A stretch of DNA of 64,000 nt from Hyposmocoma kahamanoa (lineage: Eukaryota; Arthropoda; Insecta; Lepidoptera; Cosmopterigidae), in NCBI RefSeq assembly GCF_003589595.1, contig NW_020653852.1, positions 6,115,427 to 6,179,426 of the forward strand, written 5' to 3'. A model generated the notes under the pieces. It did no database searches. It was not told the origin of the DNA and was given only the letters and a program-made list of their open reading frames with translations. The translations under genes and the position numbers were made by a program. This document shows positions 10,590 through 21,530 of this stretch, piece by piece; the stretch's first letter is position 1, and every line of letters starts with the position of its first letter.

Positions 10590-11140
10590 AATTAAACTAT
10601 TTTTCTGGATTTAAATCAAGTGTATTTGCTTTTTCAAACAAACCAACGTTTCGGGCCCTTTACAGGTCCCATGGTCACGACTGACTGAGGTATAAAGTCA
10701 TCAACTAGTTATGTCTAATATTAAAGCAAACCACCTTATTTATTCACTATAATTACAAAAGTTATTAATTAATATCTTATTTTTAATTTTACAAACTTTA
10801 CAAAATTTTGAATTGGGAAACATAGTTTTATGTGTAACAATCGCGAAAACCTAAGAACTCGATAAATTTGCAATTATTTCTTTCAGCAGTGAAAAAAGTA
10901 TTAAAGAAAAAACAAATTTAGAAGAAAGAACCTCTGGAAATCTTAAACATCTACTACTAACTGGAAAATTTAATTACTTCAACAAAACGACTAGTTTTAC
11001 ATGTATCAATGGTTTTCATCTGTGGTTTATGACAATTACGAGTTTATTTAACTTTTAATATTGTATTATAGGACCAGGAAAGAGTCCTAAAAGTTTGAAA
11101 AACAAATATACGCGGTTTTAGATCCAGAGAAAAAAATGGT
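10590..11140. repeat. Cluster of family H pieces
   Basis: Three separated family H blocks occur: 10590-10690 ('aaccaacgtttcgggccctt' and 'catggtcacgactgactgag'), 10830-10872 ('gtaacaatcgcgaaaaccta') and 11097-11140 ('caaatatacgcggtttta'). Unrelated AT-rich sequence lies between. It may be one element broken up by later insertions. Confidence 0.6.
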
Positions 11141-11296
11141 AACCTATCACAAACTCGAATTTTTTTTTATAAAATAATTTTTGTTCGAATTTTCATTACA
11201 CCCAATACCGAATTATAACGAAACCGTTGTTCTTTCAGGATATGTTGAATGTTTATCGTAAAGACACAATTAGGTTCGGTTAGTTTAGATTAAGTT

Positions 11297-11499
11297 AGGT
11301 TTAAAAGAAAAGTCGTGGTGAATGTTCACCGATCCCACGGCGCCGACTCAACCGGCGAGAGGGAAACCCGGGGGGGTTTTAGTGGGGTAGGCCCTCCAGT
11401 CTGGAGGGAGAGTCCCCACATAACCCCTGAGTCTCCCTGGACTCAGGGGTATCCATAAAGATTTCCCCCGTCAAAAAAAAAAAAAGGTTTAAAAGAAAA
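11297..11499 (+). mobile_element. Young poly(A) retroposon with 15-bp target duplication
   Basis: A GC-rich 173-bp body (11312-11484) ends in 13 A residues. It is bracketed by perfect copies of AGGTTTAAAAGAAAA at 11297-11311 and 11485-11499. The body carries two stem-loops, 'ccctccag' with 'ctggaggg' and 'cccctgagt' with 'actcagggg'. A perfect duplication and an intact A-tail are the signature of target-primed retroposition and suggest a recent event. It is either a SINE or a severely 5'-truncated LINE. I do not recognise the family with certainty. Confidence 0.85.
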
Positions 11500-11907
11500 A
11501 ACATTTTCCTCTCAAAATTACGTTTTTTTTTGAAATTGAAAATAGAAATTATTTATGAAAATTTGAACAAACGATATTTCTGCAAAATGTCATTTCGGCC
11601 TACTGACAGGTAACCGAATAAAATATGTATCTCAAAAGAATAGAATTTCAACATTATAATTTGTCACTTCTAAAAAAATAGTTATTGGTCATCACGGGTA
11701 AGCGCGTGGAGGAAAACGTACGTTCTTTATTTTGAACATATTTTTTTTAAACAACATTGTTTGGGCATCGTGCGTTGTTTGTTTAGCAAAAAACTTTATT
11801 ATATGACACTAGACGCAATTTGTTATGAAGTGAATATAATGAGATTGGCTGTATTCATTTAGATATCTGTATAGGTATGACAACTGGACTAGATTCTTTT
11901 TTTAAAA
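11500..11907. other. Unassigned AT-rich sequence
   Basis: No gene is seen. The 5' truncation point of the downstream LINE probably lies between about 11880 and 11960. Confidence 0.45.
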
Positions 11908-12597
11908 TTGAAGGTTTTTCTCGCAGCAAACGTGTTTAATTTCTCATTATGTACAATTTCTGATTACAACAATAGTCCCATAGTAGAGTCGACCACAACG
12001 AAGTTTCTCGTTATCATGCTAGATACACATCTCACCTGGACAGCGCATGTAGAGTCAGTCTGTGAAAAAATCAACAGATTTGTTTTCGCACTTTACAGAC
12101 TTAAAAATACCTGTGACCAGAAAACTGCTCTGATAGCTTACCACGGCTACGTGTGTTCGACTCTGCGGTATGGAATTGTAGTCTGGGGTAACTCTGTAAA
12201 CATGGATCGAGTTTTCATACTACAGAAAAAGTGCGTAAGAGCAATGTGTGGTGCAGGTCCACGAGATAGCTGCAAACCTCTATTCATAAATCTAAGAATA
12301 TTGTCCCTTCCTTCTTTATATATATATGAAACGTGTAATTTTGTCAAAACCCATAAACAATTATTTATTGCCAATACCGCTCCTTTTTTGACCCGTTATC
12401 CCAATTGTTTGACCCAACATATACACACTACGACATTGTTCCAAAGGAATTGCTATAACATGTGCATAAAATTACATAATGTATTACCTGACGATATGAA
12501 AATGTTACCTACACCTAGATTTAAGAAATTGCTGTTTGACTTGCTTGTGACAAATTGTCTTTGTAGTACGCATGAGTTCTTGACATATAAATTTTGA
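11908..12597 (+). pseudogene. Jockey/CR1-like reverse transcriptase, C-terminal 229 codons
   Basis: This is the longest genuine open frame in the window. It encodes the end of a non-LTR reverse transcriptase, which copies element RNA into DNA at the nicked target site. Visible landmarks are KFLVIMLDTHLTW (residues 32-44, usually 'FLGI.LD..L.W'), STLRYGIVVWGN (84-95) and LQKKCVRAMCG (105-115). All lie downstream of the catalytic YxDD region, which is absent. The first codons (KVFLAANVF) do not look like the family, so the ATG is probably accidental at the truncation junction. The frame is uninterrupted to its stop, which suggests a fairly recent 5'-truncated insertion. It cannot be active. Confidence 0.85.
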
Positions 12598-12874
12598 AGA
12601 TTGTGACCCTCTATGTAAGTTTTAATTGTAATTTAATTGTATTGACATGCGTTCCTATTTTATTATATTTGGTTTTTGTTATTTGTATTCATCATTTGAA
12701 CTGGTTAATTATTTTATTTTTTTTCTAATGTAATTTGATATGTAAAGTCAATAATATTTGCATGCCAATTGCTGGCGCAACACGCTGAACTTTTGTATTT
12801 GTACATATAATGTAATAATTGTAATCTACTTACCGTGTATGCTTGCAAATAAATATATCTATCTATCTATCTAT
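12598..12874 (+). repeat. 3' untranslated region and (ATCT)n tail of the LINE
   Basis: The AT-rich 3' region follows the stop directly and closes with 'aaataaatat' and a short (ATCT)n microsatellite at about 12852-12872. A simple-repeat tail instead of poly(A) is common in CR1 and jockey-like elements. Confidence 0.75.
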
Positions 12875-13023
12875 ATGTTGTTAAAAAGAACACTAGGAAT
12901 AGAATATGGATAATATTTGCATTTTTTAAAAGAAAAGATATTTCGCCAGTTAGAATATACTTGTACATGTATACTTATAGATTGCACCACCATAACAGGG
13001 TCCATGTTTGATACTAATACTAT

Positions 13024-13101
13024 ACTAGAGCTCCTAGTGGAAAAGTTCGTCCAGTATCATGCTCACAATTTGTTCATCCCGTCACTTGATATCATAAAAA
13101 A
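13024..13101 (+). repeat. SINE family A, ends only
   Basis: The first about 32 bases of family A ('agagctcctagtggaaaagt') are joined to its last about 45 ('ttgttcatcccgtcacttga' then 'tatcataaaaaa'). Roughly 230 internal bases are missing. Confidence 0.7.
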
Positions 13102-13712
13102 TGCATGGAATATGCTATTCATGATGCAATTAAATAAATAAATAATTTGTTGTTGTTGTTCATTCATATAACATTGTACGAGCACGCTCTACATTATTAT
13201 GCATTTTAAACTATTTTTACCTGTATAACATTTAACATGTGTTAGCTATAAGTTAGTATGAAATTAACATTCAAGACAAACACACGTATTTCTACTCTAC
13301 AAAACATTTCCATTTTCAATTTCCAAAACAAACAAACAATTAACATTAATGTTTTTGTTAACAACAACAATAAGTAAGTAAGGTTCAACGGAACATTATA
13401 CCCACAGACCACATAAATACTAATAATTATACCCCCCACAAACATGGTAAATATAACTTTTTAATATTAGGAAATGATTTAGAGTCAGTTTCTTTTTGTA
13501 TTTTATTTGTATTTTCAAAATCGATAAAAAAATAACAAAAAAATAGCTTAAAGCCGTGTCATATGATATATTTGGGTCAAAACTAACAAATTACCAACCA
13601 CGATATCCGGTTCTAGATAGTGTATGCTGAAATTGATTAAGTTTTGATTCATTAAGGTCTCTTGACGCACGTTACGACACACGCAATATTAACATCCGAA
13701 AAAAGGAGCAAC
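13102..13712. other. Unassigned AT-rich sequence
   Basis: A short (GTT)n run lies near 13149. Otherwise no gene or recognised repeat is visible. Confidence 0.5.
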
Positions 13713-13966
13713 ATTTTTTTTATGATAACAAGTAATCGATACTCCCATCCATACAAACTCCAGTGCAACTACGAGATTTAAATCACAAAGACCTGAGGGG
13801 CGCTGTCCCCCTGACACATAAAGCTGGCAGTCCCACAGTATCACAAGGATCCTTATCCTTCAAAACAGGAACGTAGTAATGCTCACGTTACTGTTTGGCG
13901 GCAAATATAGGTATGGTAACAGTACTTCCCTAGACGAACTCTTTCACAAGGATCTCTATTACTATT
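13713..13966 (-). repeat. SINE family A copy, diverged
   Basis: The copy runs in reverse from 'tttttttatgataacaagta' to 'actctttcacaaggatctct'. It has lost part of the target-proximal half and shows many substitutions. Confidence 0.8.
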
Positions 13967-14337
13967 AAAGACATTTTGAGAAAACAATATACGTACCTAA
14001 GTTCCAAACAATGTTCATGTCTTTTCTTAGCATAATCAGTGCTTTTTTGCATCTAAAGACCGAGTATTGAATGGGAATATGCGCGATCGCGTGAGAACAA
14101 GCAGTAAGTCACTTGTAACTAAATATGCAAGTAATTATTTTTTTACTTCATACAAAAGACTTCAACGTACGGTGCATGCAGTTTAGGAACATGTAACATC
14201 GTTTGTAGGTCCTCAAAAGTGATTTCTTTTTATACTTCTTATTAGACATTCATATTTAGAGACCTTTGGTGCCATTACATTTATTATTTCGACATTTTCT
14301 TCTAAACTGTCTACTACTACTACTCCCCGTCTAACAT
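13967..14337. other. Unassigned sequence
   Basis: No gene or recognised repeat is visible apart from a short (TAC)n run near 14308. Confidence 0.5.
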
Positions 14338-14432
14338 TCGTCCGACACAATTACTATCAAATAACTAATACTCGACTAGATTAAAAAACGCACTATACAA
14401 ATGAAGCTTCATGCTTGATATGGTCTTGTGAT
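14338..14432 (+). repeat. Repeat M, copy 1
   Basis: This stretch is similar over about 95 bp to 43845-43935 in the same orientation, for example 'aatgaagcttcatgcttg' against 'aatgaagcttcatactta'. The class is unknown. Confidence 0.6.
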
Positions 14433-14931
14433 TTGGTCGAGGATTACTTATTCAACAGTTATTATTTGGGACGGAATGTCGCACGAGAACAAAAGTAGAT
14501 CCACAAGCTTTTGTCGATGTTGTCGACGTTGTACCGTCCTTTCTGACGCCTTTTCCTATAGAACAGGGTCTATATCTCTCATTAGCTCCATTATCGACAT
14601 TTGGTGATATACTATGTATTCCCTTTTCTATCAAATTAAACTACTGATAAATCTCAAGCAACTTTAATGCTAACGGAAGATCCAGACCTGTCCGTCGGTC
14701 AGTCTTCTTCTTATCGCGGCCTAGAACTCAGTCACGTTGCCACAAGCAGTCACCAAGCTGAACTGTGTATGGGATATGTTTGCTATCGCGGTGAAAGGAT
14801 ATGCCAATCGGCGTAAGGTACTTGTCGGTTGTAGCCCAGTGTACGCCAGACGCCGTATTAGGAACATGCGTACATCATTACGAGGAGGCTCTTTTCGTGC
14901 AGCCCAGTTTACATATCAGTCAGCTTACACG
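14433..14931. other. Unassigned, more GC-balanced stretch
   Basis: The base composition is less AT-rich than the surroundings, with short open frames such as 14737-14955. Nothing in them resembles a known protein, and the frames overlap one another. Confidence 0.45.
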
Positions 14932-15197
14932 AGTAATATACTTCCGAACAGATAATTTGAGCTATCTCGCAAATGTCCTAAAGGGCTAGAATACAAAAGT
15001 AGTGTTATCGTCAAAGAAAAAGTTTTTCCCCGGTTTTGCAAATCGAAATTTTCAACAAGGATTTATGGAAAAGACGTTTAGTATACTAGTTTCAAAATTA
15101 ATTAATAGGTTTTGTCAATCAAACATTGTTTACGCTTAGGGCATTTAATACTGAAAATGCGAGGTGGCTCGCATTATGTGTCCGGGAGTGTATTATA
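14932..15197 (+). mobile_element. MITE family L, copy 2
   Basis: The left end ('atatacttccgaacagataa') and right end ('tgtccgggagtgtatt') are inverted copies of about 38 bp. The centre shares 'agacgtttagtatactagtt' with the inverted copy at 2712-2960. No coding content is present. Confidence 0.75.
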
Positions 15198-16712
15198 TTG
15201 CTTGGTGAGTTGTATACGGTGGTGCATCGATTAACAAACACGGCGAAGATTGTAGTCTACTTACTAAGCAAGTCGTGTAAACAGGCCATACTTCCAACGA
15301 CACCAAACGACCTTCAATTAGACGGGCTGTTCTAAATACGTCTTCCAGCTTTTAGTCACTACTTGAGGATCACCGTTCGTCATTAAATGGGTCTTTAGCA
15401 ACAATCGTTGCCTAACACGTGATGTACGTTATGATGTGCATTGTCGTGTAACGCTGCAATTGCAGTAAGATATCTTTCTAAATAAATTGACCGCGCGTCA
15501 TAATAGGTAATAATTGTTACTGACAATTATGCACCCAGCCTAATAATAAATCTACATTGTTTATAATCTGCAATTCAATGTATAAAATAGGGCAGTAAAA
15601 TAATGTGGCATTTACTACAAAATTACGCGTCATCCACAAGTAATTTACATTCACACAGGTGCTTTATATGAATCATGTCCTAAGCAATGCAAGTGTTACA
15701 TCACCATTATTATTATTATTCTTCATGCCATTATTATGACACTTCCTTACTTCTCTTATATCCGCATGCTACTGTTTCAAAAATATCTTGTACATGTACC
15801 TAAAGTAATACTGAAAAAGGTTAAATTAAGATAATAATGTTCATACGAACCAACGGCCATATTTAATTTGACAGCGAACGTTTGATTTGAAAAAAGAATC
15901 ACTACAATCGTTTTCTGATTTCGATTAAACGTTTTGTTGATACATGTGGCCAGTGATCATAATATGAACGTTTTTATCATAATTCAGCCTATTTACCGTT
16001 CTTCTAAATACGTCTATGAGTATATTAAACAATTCTTCCTCTCCATACGGAAACGGAACATAGAGTTCAAATTAAACCATCGCTAAAATTACATTCTTGT
16101 GTTCTCTATTCAAAAAACAATGTGACACAAAAGTGACACTTTTATGTGAGTATGTACTTTTAACTGTCCATGAGTACATTCTCGTATATACTGCCGGCGC
16201 TTGTGACAAAAACTCAAAACCGCGAAAATAATGTTTAAAGAAATTAAATTTAAAAAATATCTACTTTGATTTGTCTGTGTACTTTGTTCTTGTGTGGAAG
16301 AGAGCGTTTAAATTGTTTTATATTATTCCAGTTCATTTTCATTCACATTTAGGGTTCGCAGATGCAGTACCGCAGAACTTGGTAACCCGGTTAATTTGGT
16401 ATCGGTTCCAGGAACCGGTTGACGGACAAAAAACCGTTTCAAGAACCGTAACTTCAAAAGAAGTAAAAATGAGAAACATTGCAATTATATAGAAAAAAAT
16501 TTAATTTACATAAGAAATCTACATTTTGTTAACTTGATTAATATGAGTGCATCAAATAATTGTAAACTCCACCTGGTATTATCTTATTTGAACACATTTT
16601 AGACATCAACTTAAATATTACGTCCAACTTGGCACGAATTTCGACTCAGCAAAGAAGTGTATGATGTCCATAGTATAAGAACTTCACTCATCTTCGAAGG
16701 GTATGATATGAC
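15198..16712. other. Unassigned AT-rich region
   Basis: A short (ATT)n run lies near 15705. At 16378-16452 there is a cluster of ACCGGTT-type half-sites ('ggttccaggaaccggtt') that recurs at 17216-17262. No exon is recognised. Confidence 0.5.
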
Positions 16713-16754
16713 CTTTTCTGACATACAGATCTCAAGGTCTGTATGTCAGAAAAG
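16713..16754. repeat. Perfect 17-bp-arm hairpin
   Basis: CTTTTCTGACATACAGA (16713-16729) is exactly complementary to 16738-16754, with an 8-base loop. No transcription unit is recognised next to it. Confidence 0.85.
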
Positions 16755-17504
16755 TATCAAATACGATGTGGCTATAAACTAACAAAACGTGATATATTAC
16801 ATTTAGCTATAAATTAATTTGTGGAAAAACTGCCCATAAAACCCTGCCATATTTAGTCATATGTATTGTTTGAGTTTTCGGGACTCTGTAAATTTATTCT
16901 GCTTTATTTGCTTAATTATAACCAGAAGCATTTATTTACTTCTTTTGTTGTATTTTGAAATAAAAAACGTTACCGCTTACTTTTTGTGTTATTTAAGCAC
17001 AATGACAACTCTATATTCAAAAAAACCGACCTTATTGTTTGCTTGGGAAAAAGAACCACATATTACGAATTAATGAATAACAATGTCTGTTTTAATGGAT
17101 AACAATAGAATTAAAAATTTTATACAAATTAATTATTACCTAGGGTCATAAACACCAGTTATTACTTCCCTTTTATTTATTATATCTGCGTTTTTCACAA
17201 GGAAAAGCATTGGGTAAAAACCGGTTTCAATCCGGTTTCTGACGGAAACCAACTGGTTTTCAAATTCGAGACGGTACTATGATCTCGAATCGCGATCTAT
17301 AAAGACTCAAGGTCTACCAACAAAATCCATTAAAATTGACATCTAACAAGTTGATTGCTGAAATAATTATTTTAACTACATCTTTCTTATTTAAGGCTTT
17401 TCTCGGTGGAGGAAATGCCCCTACTATCTCTGTTCGGCACCCTAACTTGGAGTTTATCTTACGACACGATATTTATCTTTCTCCCTTCTGCGTATCGTCT
17501 CTTA
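16755..17504. other. Unassigned AT-rich sequence
   Basis: It contains the second ACCGGTT-rich cluster at 17216-17262. Otherwise no gene or repeat is recognised. Confidence 0.45.
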
Positions 17505-17705
17505 GCCTTTGTGGCCGAACAGCTACCATACTGCCACACAGAAATCCCGGGTTCGTTTCCTGGCCCGGGGGAAATATTCGTAAGGCCTCATTTACCTAAC
17601 AATATGGCCTACATTTATTTCTTTCGTGAGTTCGGTTGCATTTTATGGTTGTCTATGTGTGTGTCTATGGCACCCGTGTGTGAGTTACTTCGATTATTTA
17701 TTTAT
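17505..17705 (+). repeat. SINE family C, degenerate copy
   Basis: A degraded tRNA-like head ('gtggccgaacagctaccata', B-box-like 'gggttcgtttcc') precedes the body block 'gcctacatttatttctttcg' and 'tggttgtctatgtgtgtgtc'. The A+T tail follows. Confidence 0.75.
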
Positions 17706-18014
17706 TGATAATACGTATATTAAAATCGTAAAGGTGGTGAGCATGTACTTTAATATTTTAAAATGAAAGTCGATGCTGCCTACTGAACACACGCTACTAA
17801 ACCTTTTTTTTCAATATTTAATTTAATTTAATTTATATGTAATTACGTTACATTTTTATTTACATATTTCCTGACACATATATATAATAATTCCTTTAAT
17901 TATTTTACAATTATATATAAATATAAAATTATTTTTATTATTTTATATTTACATATAATTATACAACAAATAAATATAAAATTATTCCATGTTATGGGTT
18001 GATAAGAATACAAG
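17706..18014. other. Very AT-rich sequence
   Basis: Runs such as 'tatataaatataaaatt' dominate. No gene is visible. Confidence 0.5.
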
Positions 18015-18160
18015 TTATTTATTAGACAATAAGCAAACAATATACAGTTAAAGTAAAAAAAAAGTACAATAAAATTTCAAATACTAGGATTAAATAATGA
18101 ATAAAATTTGGTGCCCAGGACAAGGTGCCCAAGATGCTGCCAGCGTTTTTAGAATTTTTG
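18015..18160 (-). pseudogene. Repeat R, copy 1 (retroelement C-terminus)
   Basis: The reverse complement matches the 3' part of 37225-37385, including 'atgaataaaatt', 'cccaagatgctg' and the A-rich end. The coding part is only about 15 residues long here. It is a more degraded copy of the element described at 37060-37385. Confidence 0.6.
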
Positions 18161-18973
18161 TTTTGTCTAAAATTTATAACAGTGCGTATCCTAAATTGGT
18201 CATTTATTCACTCACTCATCCAGCCCCCATAGAGATAACTGCTAAGCCACCGAGGTCATCAAAGCCAATTTATTTTTTATTCAGTATTGTTCCTATGTAA
18301 TGTTATGTAAGCGTTTAAACAGATACATAATTGGTTAATATATAATGAATTGTAATATATAATTACTGTATATCGTCTGTGAACTGGCAATCGGTACTAT
18401 CTCAATTATGACAAATTCACAGTATGAAGAAAAAATCAAGTGTCACAAAGAGCTCTACTGCTACCACAAATATGTTCAAAATAGTTACATAGTTACTGCC
18501 ACTAATAAGTGCCTAACAAAGCAAAGCGTTCGATATAACAAATTTCGAAAATGCAATGAAAATTTATTATATAAAATTAATTATATAATTAAATCTATAT
18601 TTACAATAGAAATATAATAAAAAGATTTATTAAGGAAGATAAGGTGGTAAAATAGTAAGAGGAAGCCGATAACATTGACAGCGACAAGGTAAGGAACTAC
18701 AAACCACAAGGTTAGAATGTTTGTTTCTTTTAATAATCATTTAATTATCTATTATTTGAGATAGCACCAAATAGGTACTAATTGCTTGGCTTTTGTTTCT
18801 TTTTTAAGATTTCAAACTTTGTTTTTATTATGCATCTTATATGTAATGAAAACAAATATAATAATAAGCTTATACAGAATTTAAACCATTGTGTAAGTGA
18901 AATAATACGTACACAATAAAGGTGTTCCAAAAAAAAATTAAAGAATAAGCTTTATTTTATTTATTAATTTTTT
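18161..18973. other. Unassigned AT-rich sequence with a SINE A tip
   Basis: A 25-bp family A tip ('tcacaaagagctctactgct') lies at about 18440-18464. No gene is recognised. Confidence 0.5.
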
Positions 18974-19258
18974 TTATGATACTAAGTGGCGGGACGAACA
19001 AGTTGTGCGCCTGGTGGTAAGCGACACGCCTATCCATAACAGATGCAGTGCCACTTAGTTCTTTATATCATAAAGATCTGAGAAGCACTGCCACTGCGCC
19101 CTGAGACATAAGCTGACAAGTCCCATGTGCCTATAATTTCACCAGCACCCTTACCCTTCGAAATCGGAACGCAGTAATGCTCACATTACTGCTTGGCGGC
19201 AGAAATAGGTAAAGTGGCAGTACTTCCCTGGACAAACTTTCACAAGGAGCTCTACTGC
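18974..19258 (-). repeat. SINE family A, full-length copy (inverted-pair member 1)
   Basis: The full element reads in reverse. It carries the diagnostic variant 'tagttctttatatcataaag' where other copies have 'agagctttaaatcgcaaag', and lacks the 'cgtcac' segment. The same variants occur in the opposite-strand copy at 20010-20312. Confidence 0.9.
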
Positions 19259-19439
19259 TTCTTCTCTCACTCTCTACTTACTCATGCATTCTTGGAAAAA
19301 CAAAAATCATTGTGTGTGAAAAAATTTTAAAAATCTACTACTACTGTAAGCGTCTCAAGAGGCTTAAAAGTGACTTGGATTGAGTAGCGAAGCTGTACAG
19401 CCTTGAACACCGCTCTAAAGTTGCTTGAGTATCGGTATT
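19259..19439. other. Unassigned sequence between SINE A and LINE remnant
   Basis: Nothing is recognised in this short interval. Confidence 0.4.
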
Positions 19440-19760
19440 CTACACAGTATATCACGTAGAATGTGCTATGGAATTGCATGGTTTAATTCCGCTTGCCCCT
19501 TTCCATCATCGGGGGCTAGACGAAGGTTAGGGTTCCACCTCTATGTTGTGGATATTCCGAGGATTCCTACGAAACGTTTCGCTTCCACGTTTATATGGTG
19601 AATGGCTATGTAGTGGAATTCCCTGCCTGCGGACTTATTCCCTGAACGTTATAACTTGGGCCTTTTCAAGGCGAAAGTGAATAATATACGCATTATTTAG
19701 GTGTCCATCCATCGTTGACCTCATCGTCACTTTCCATCAAGCGAGATGGAAAGCAATTGC
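19440..19760 (+). pseudogene. CR1-like non-LTR reverse transcriptase C-terminus
   Basis: One frame starting at 19572 reads KRFASTFIW, a stop, MAM, a stop, and WNSLPADLFPERYNLGLFKA. It then reads KVN before degrading. This is the same C-terminal signature as the minus-strand copy at 9680-9905. The last block 'catcaagcgagatggaaag' corresponds to the element's terminal region. It has at least two in-frame stops, so it is dead. Confidence 0.8.
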
Positions 19761-19788
19761 GCATTTATTTTTTACAAAAATAATTATA

Positions 19789-20005
19789 ACTGCCTCAGTG
19801 GCCGAACGGTTACCATGCCGGGCTGCCACGCAGAGCACCCAGGTTCAATTCCCGGGCCGGGAGAAATATTTATATGACCTACATTTATTTCTCTCGTGAG
19901 TTTGGGTGTAATTTGTGGTTGTCTATGTGTGTGTCCATGGCACCCGCGACACAGGGTTTCCCTAGTGCGGGCTATGTTGAGTATGTGCGTTATTATTATT
20001 ATTAA
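19789..20005 (+). repeat. SINE family C, full-length copy
   Basis: A tRNA-like head has the A-box region 'gtggccgaacggttacc' and a B-box reading GGTTCAATTCC. The body is 'ctcgtgagtttgggtgtaat' and 'cctagtgcgggctatgttga', closing with (ATT)n. The next SINE begins only a few bases later. Confidence 0.9.
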
Positions 20006-20009
20006 CTTT

Positions 20010-20312
20010 TTTTCTAGTAGCAGTAGAGTGCCTTGTGAAAGAGTTCGTCTAGGGAAGTACGGCAGTACTTATCTATTTCTGCCGCCAAGCCATAATGTGA
20101 GCATTACTGCGTTCCGATTTTGAAGGATAAGGGTGCTGGTGAAATTACAGGCACATGAGACGTGTCAGCTTGTCTCAGGGCGCAGTGGCAGTGCTTCTCA
20201 GATCTTTATGATATAAAGAACTAAGTGGCACTGCAACTGTTATGGACAGGCGTGTCGCTTACCACCCAGACCCACGACTTGTTCGTCTCGTGACTTGATA
20301 TTATAAAATTTT
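20010..20312 (+). repeat. SINE family A, full-length copy (inverted-pair member 2)
   Basis: The element starts 'gcagtagagtgccttgtgaa' and ends 'cttgatattataaaa'. It shares the private changes of the 18974-19258 copy: 'ctttatgatataaagaacta' and a missing 'gacggg' segment. Confidence 0.9.
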
Positions 20313-20324
20313 ATACATTTTCTA

Positions 20325-20535
20325 CAAAAAAACCGTTCTCAAAAGTTCGCGGAATTACATCTATTTGCTGAGTTTTATTGAAATCGGTTTTCGGAAAATG
20401 CGCGAGACCGGAAAATTGAGGGATCCCAGTTTACCACCCTTAGAGGTAGAATTTTTCTTCAAATTTAAACTCAATACACACAAAGAAAAAATACAGTCGA
20501 ACTGAGAATCTCCTCCTTTTTTAAAGTCGGTTAAA
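20325..20535 (+). mobile_element. MITE family D, internally deleted
   Basis: The left end 'aaaccgttctcaaaagttcg' and right end 'ctccttttttaaagtcggtt' are both present. The middle segment ('ccaacaaaaaaagaat' to 'cggttcacaaa') is missing. Confidence 0.85.
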
Positions 20536-20567
20536 AAATAGAAAAAGCCTAAACTTTTTCTCTGAAA

Positions 20568-20625
20568 AATGGTTATTTTGCAGGTGTGGCATTATTACAC
20601 AAAGTGTGCGAACTTACTATTGAAG
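20568..20625 (-). repeat. Family J fragment
   Basis: The block 'ttattttgcaggtgtggcat' followed by 'tattacac' is the reversed left part of family J. Confidence 0.55.
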
Positions 20626-20904
20626 AAACTAATATTGATTAATATTAGTACCTAAGTGCTATTTTATACACGCTATTGTAGCAAGATTCGTGGAGTCACT
20701 TTATTCGTTCAATGGCAAAGTAGCGCGTTGGCTTTTAGTATCAAATACCAACCGTACAGGTTTCTAAATTATGACATTTTTCTAATAGAGAATAAAACAA
20801 GCAACATTAAAGACCTTGCAATTAATATACTTGTAAACAACTGCCGAATTTCACTAAAATTAGACCGTGATCTTTAATGCTAATTTTTATGCCGTCACAT
20901 TTAG

Positions 20905-20998
20905 AAGAACATCAAGTTTGTCACTTTTGGATCGTTCTTATCTTAAATTGCATAGAGTTGAATTTAAATCTTAAGTGGCAAGTTTGACGTGCTCTTAT
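20905..20998 (-). mobile_element. MITE family F copy, diverged
   Basis: The centre 'ggatcgttcttatc' and 'gaatttaaatcttaagt', together with the right end 'tttgacgtgctctta', match family F. Both ends are shortened. Confidence 0.7.
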
Positions 20999-21180
20999 CG
21001 TAAACACGGACAGGTCAATGTAGCGAGTGTACTACGAAAAGAACACTATTACATTTCTATAATGAAAATTTATACGTTTCCATTTGAAATGCGAAATCGT
21101 GAGGCTTAACGTTCTAATTTACTTTTGTAGCGTCGACGTTCCATGGATGACCAGCGGACTATACTATACTACTATTTTTT

Positions 21181-21335
21181 TATCGAGTTCTTAGGTTTTC
21201 GCGATTGTTACACATAGGAAATGAAACTATTTTTCCGAATTTAAATTGCGTATATTTGTTTTTACAAACCAACGTTTCACAACAACAAATATACGCGATT
21301 TAATACAGGAAAAATAGTTTCATTTCCTATACTAT
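21181..21335. repeat. Family H fold-back pair
   Basis: Arms of 46 bases (21215-21260 and 21285-21330) are inverted copies with about four differences, sharing 'taggaaatgaaactattttt'. 'caaaccaacgtttcac' lies in the loop. This looks like two family H copies joined head to head. Confidence 0.75.
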
Positions 21336-21345
21336 TTTCTTCTTG

Positions 21346-21530
21346 AACCGACTTCAAAAAAGGAGGAGGTTCTCAATTCGAACGTATTTTATTTTTTGTG
21401 TATATGTTACGCGATTACTCAGGCATTTGTGAACCGATTTTTTTGTTTGTTGAAAAAAGGATACCTCAGTAGTGGTCCCATTTAAATTTGAAGAAAATAA
21501 TCCACCTCTAAGGGTAACAAACTAGGGAAT
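21346..21530 (-). mobile_element. MITE family D, 3' half
   Basis: Reading in reverse from 'gaaccgacttcaaaaaagga', the family D blocks continue to 'aagggtaacaaactaggga', where the match stops. Confidence 0.8.
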
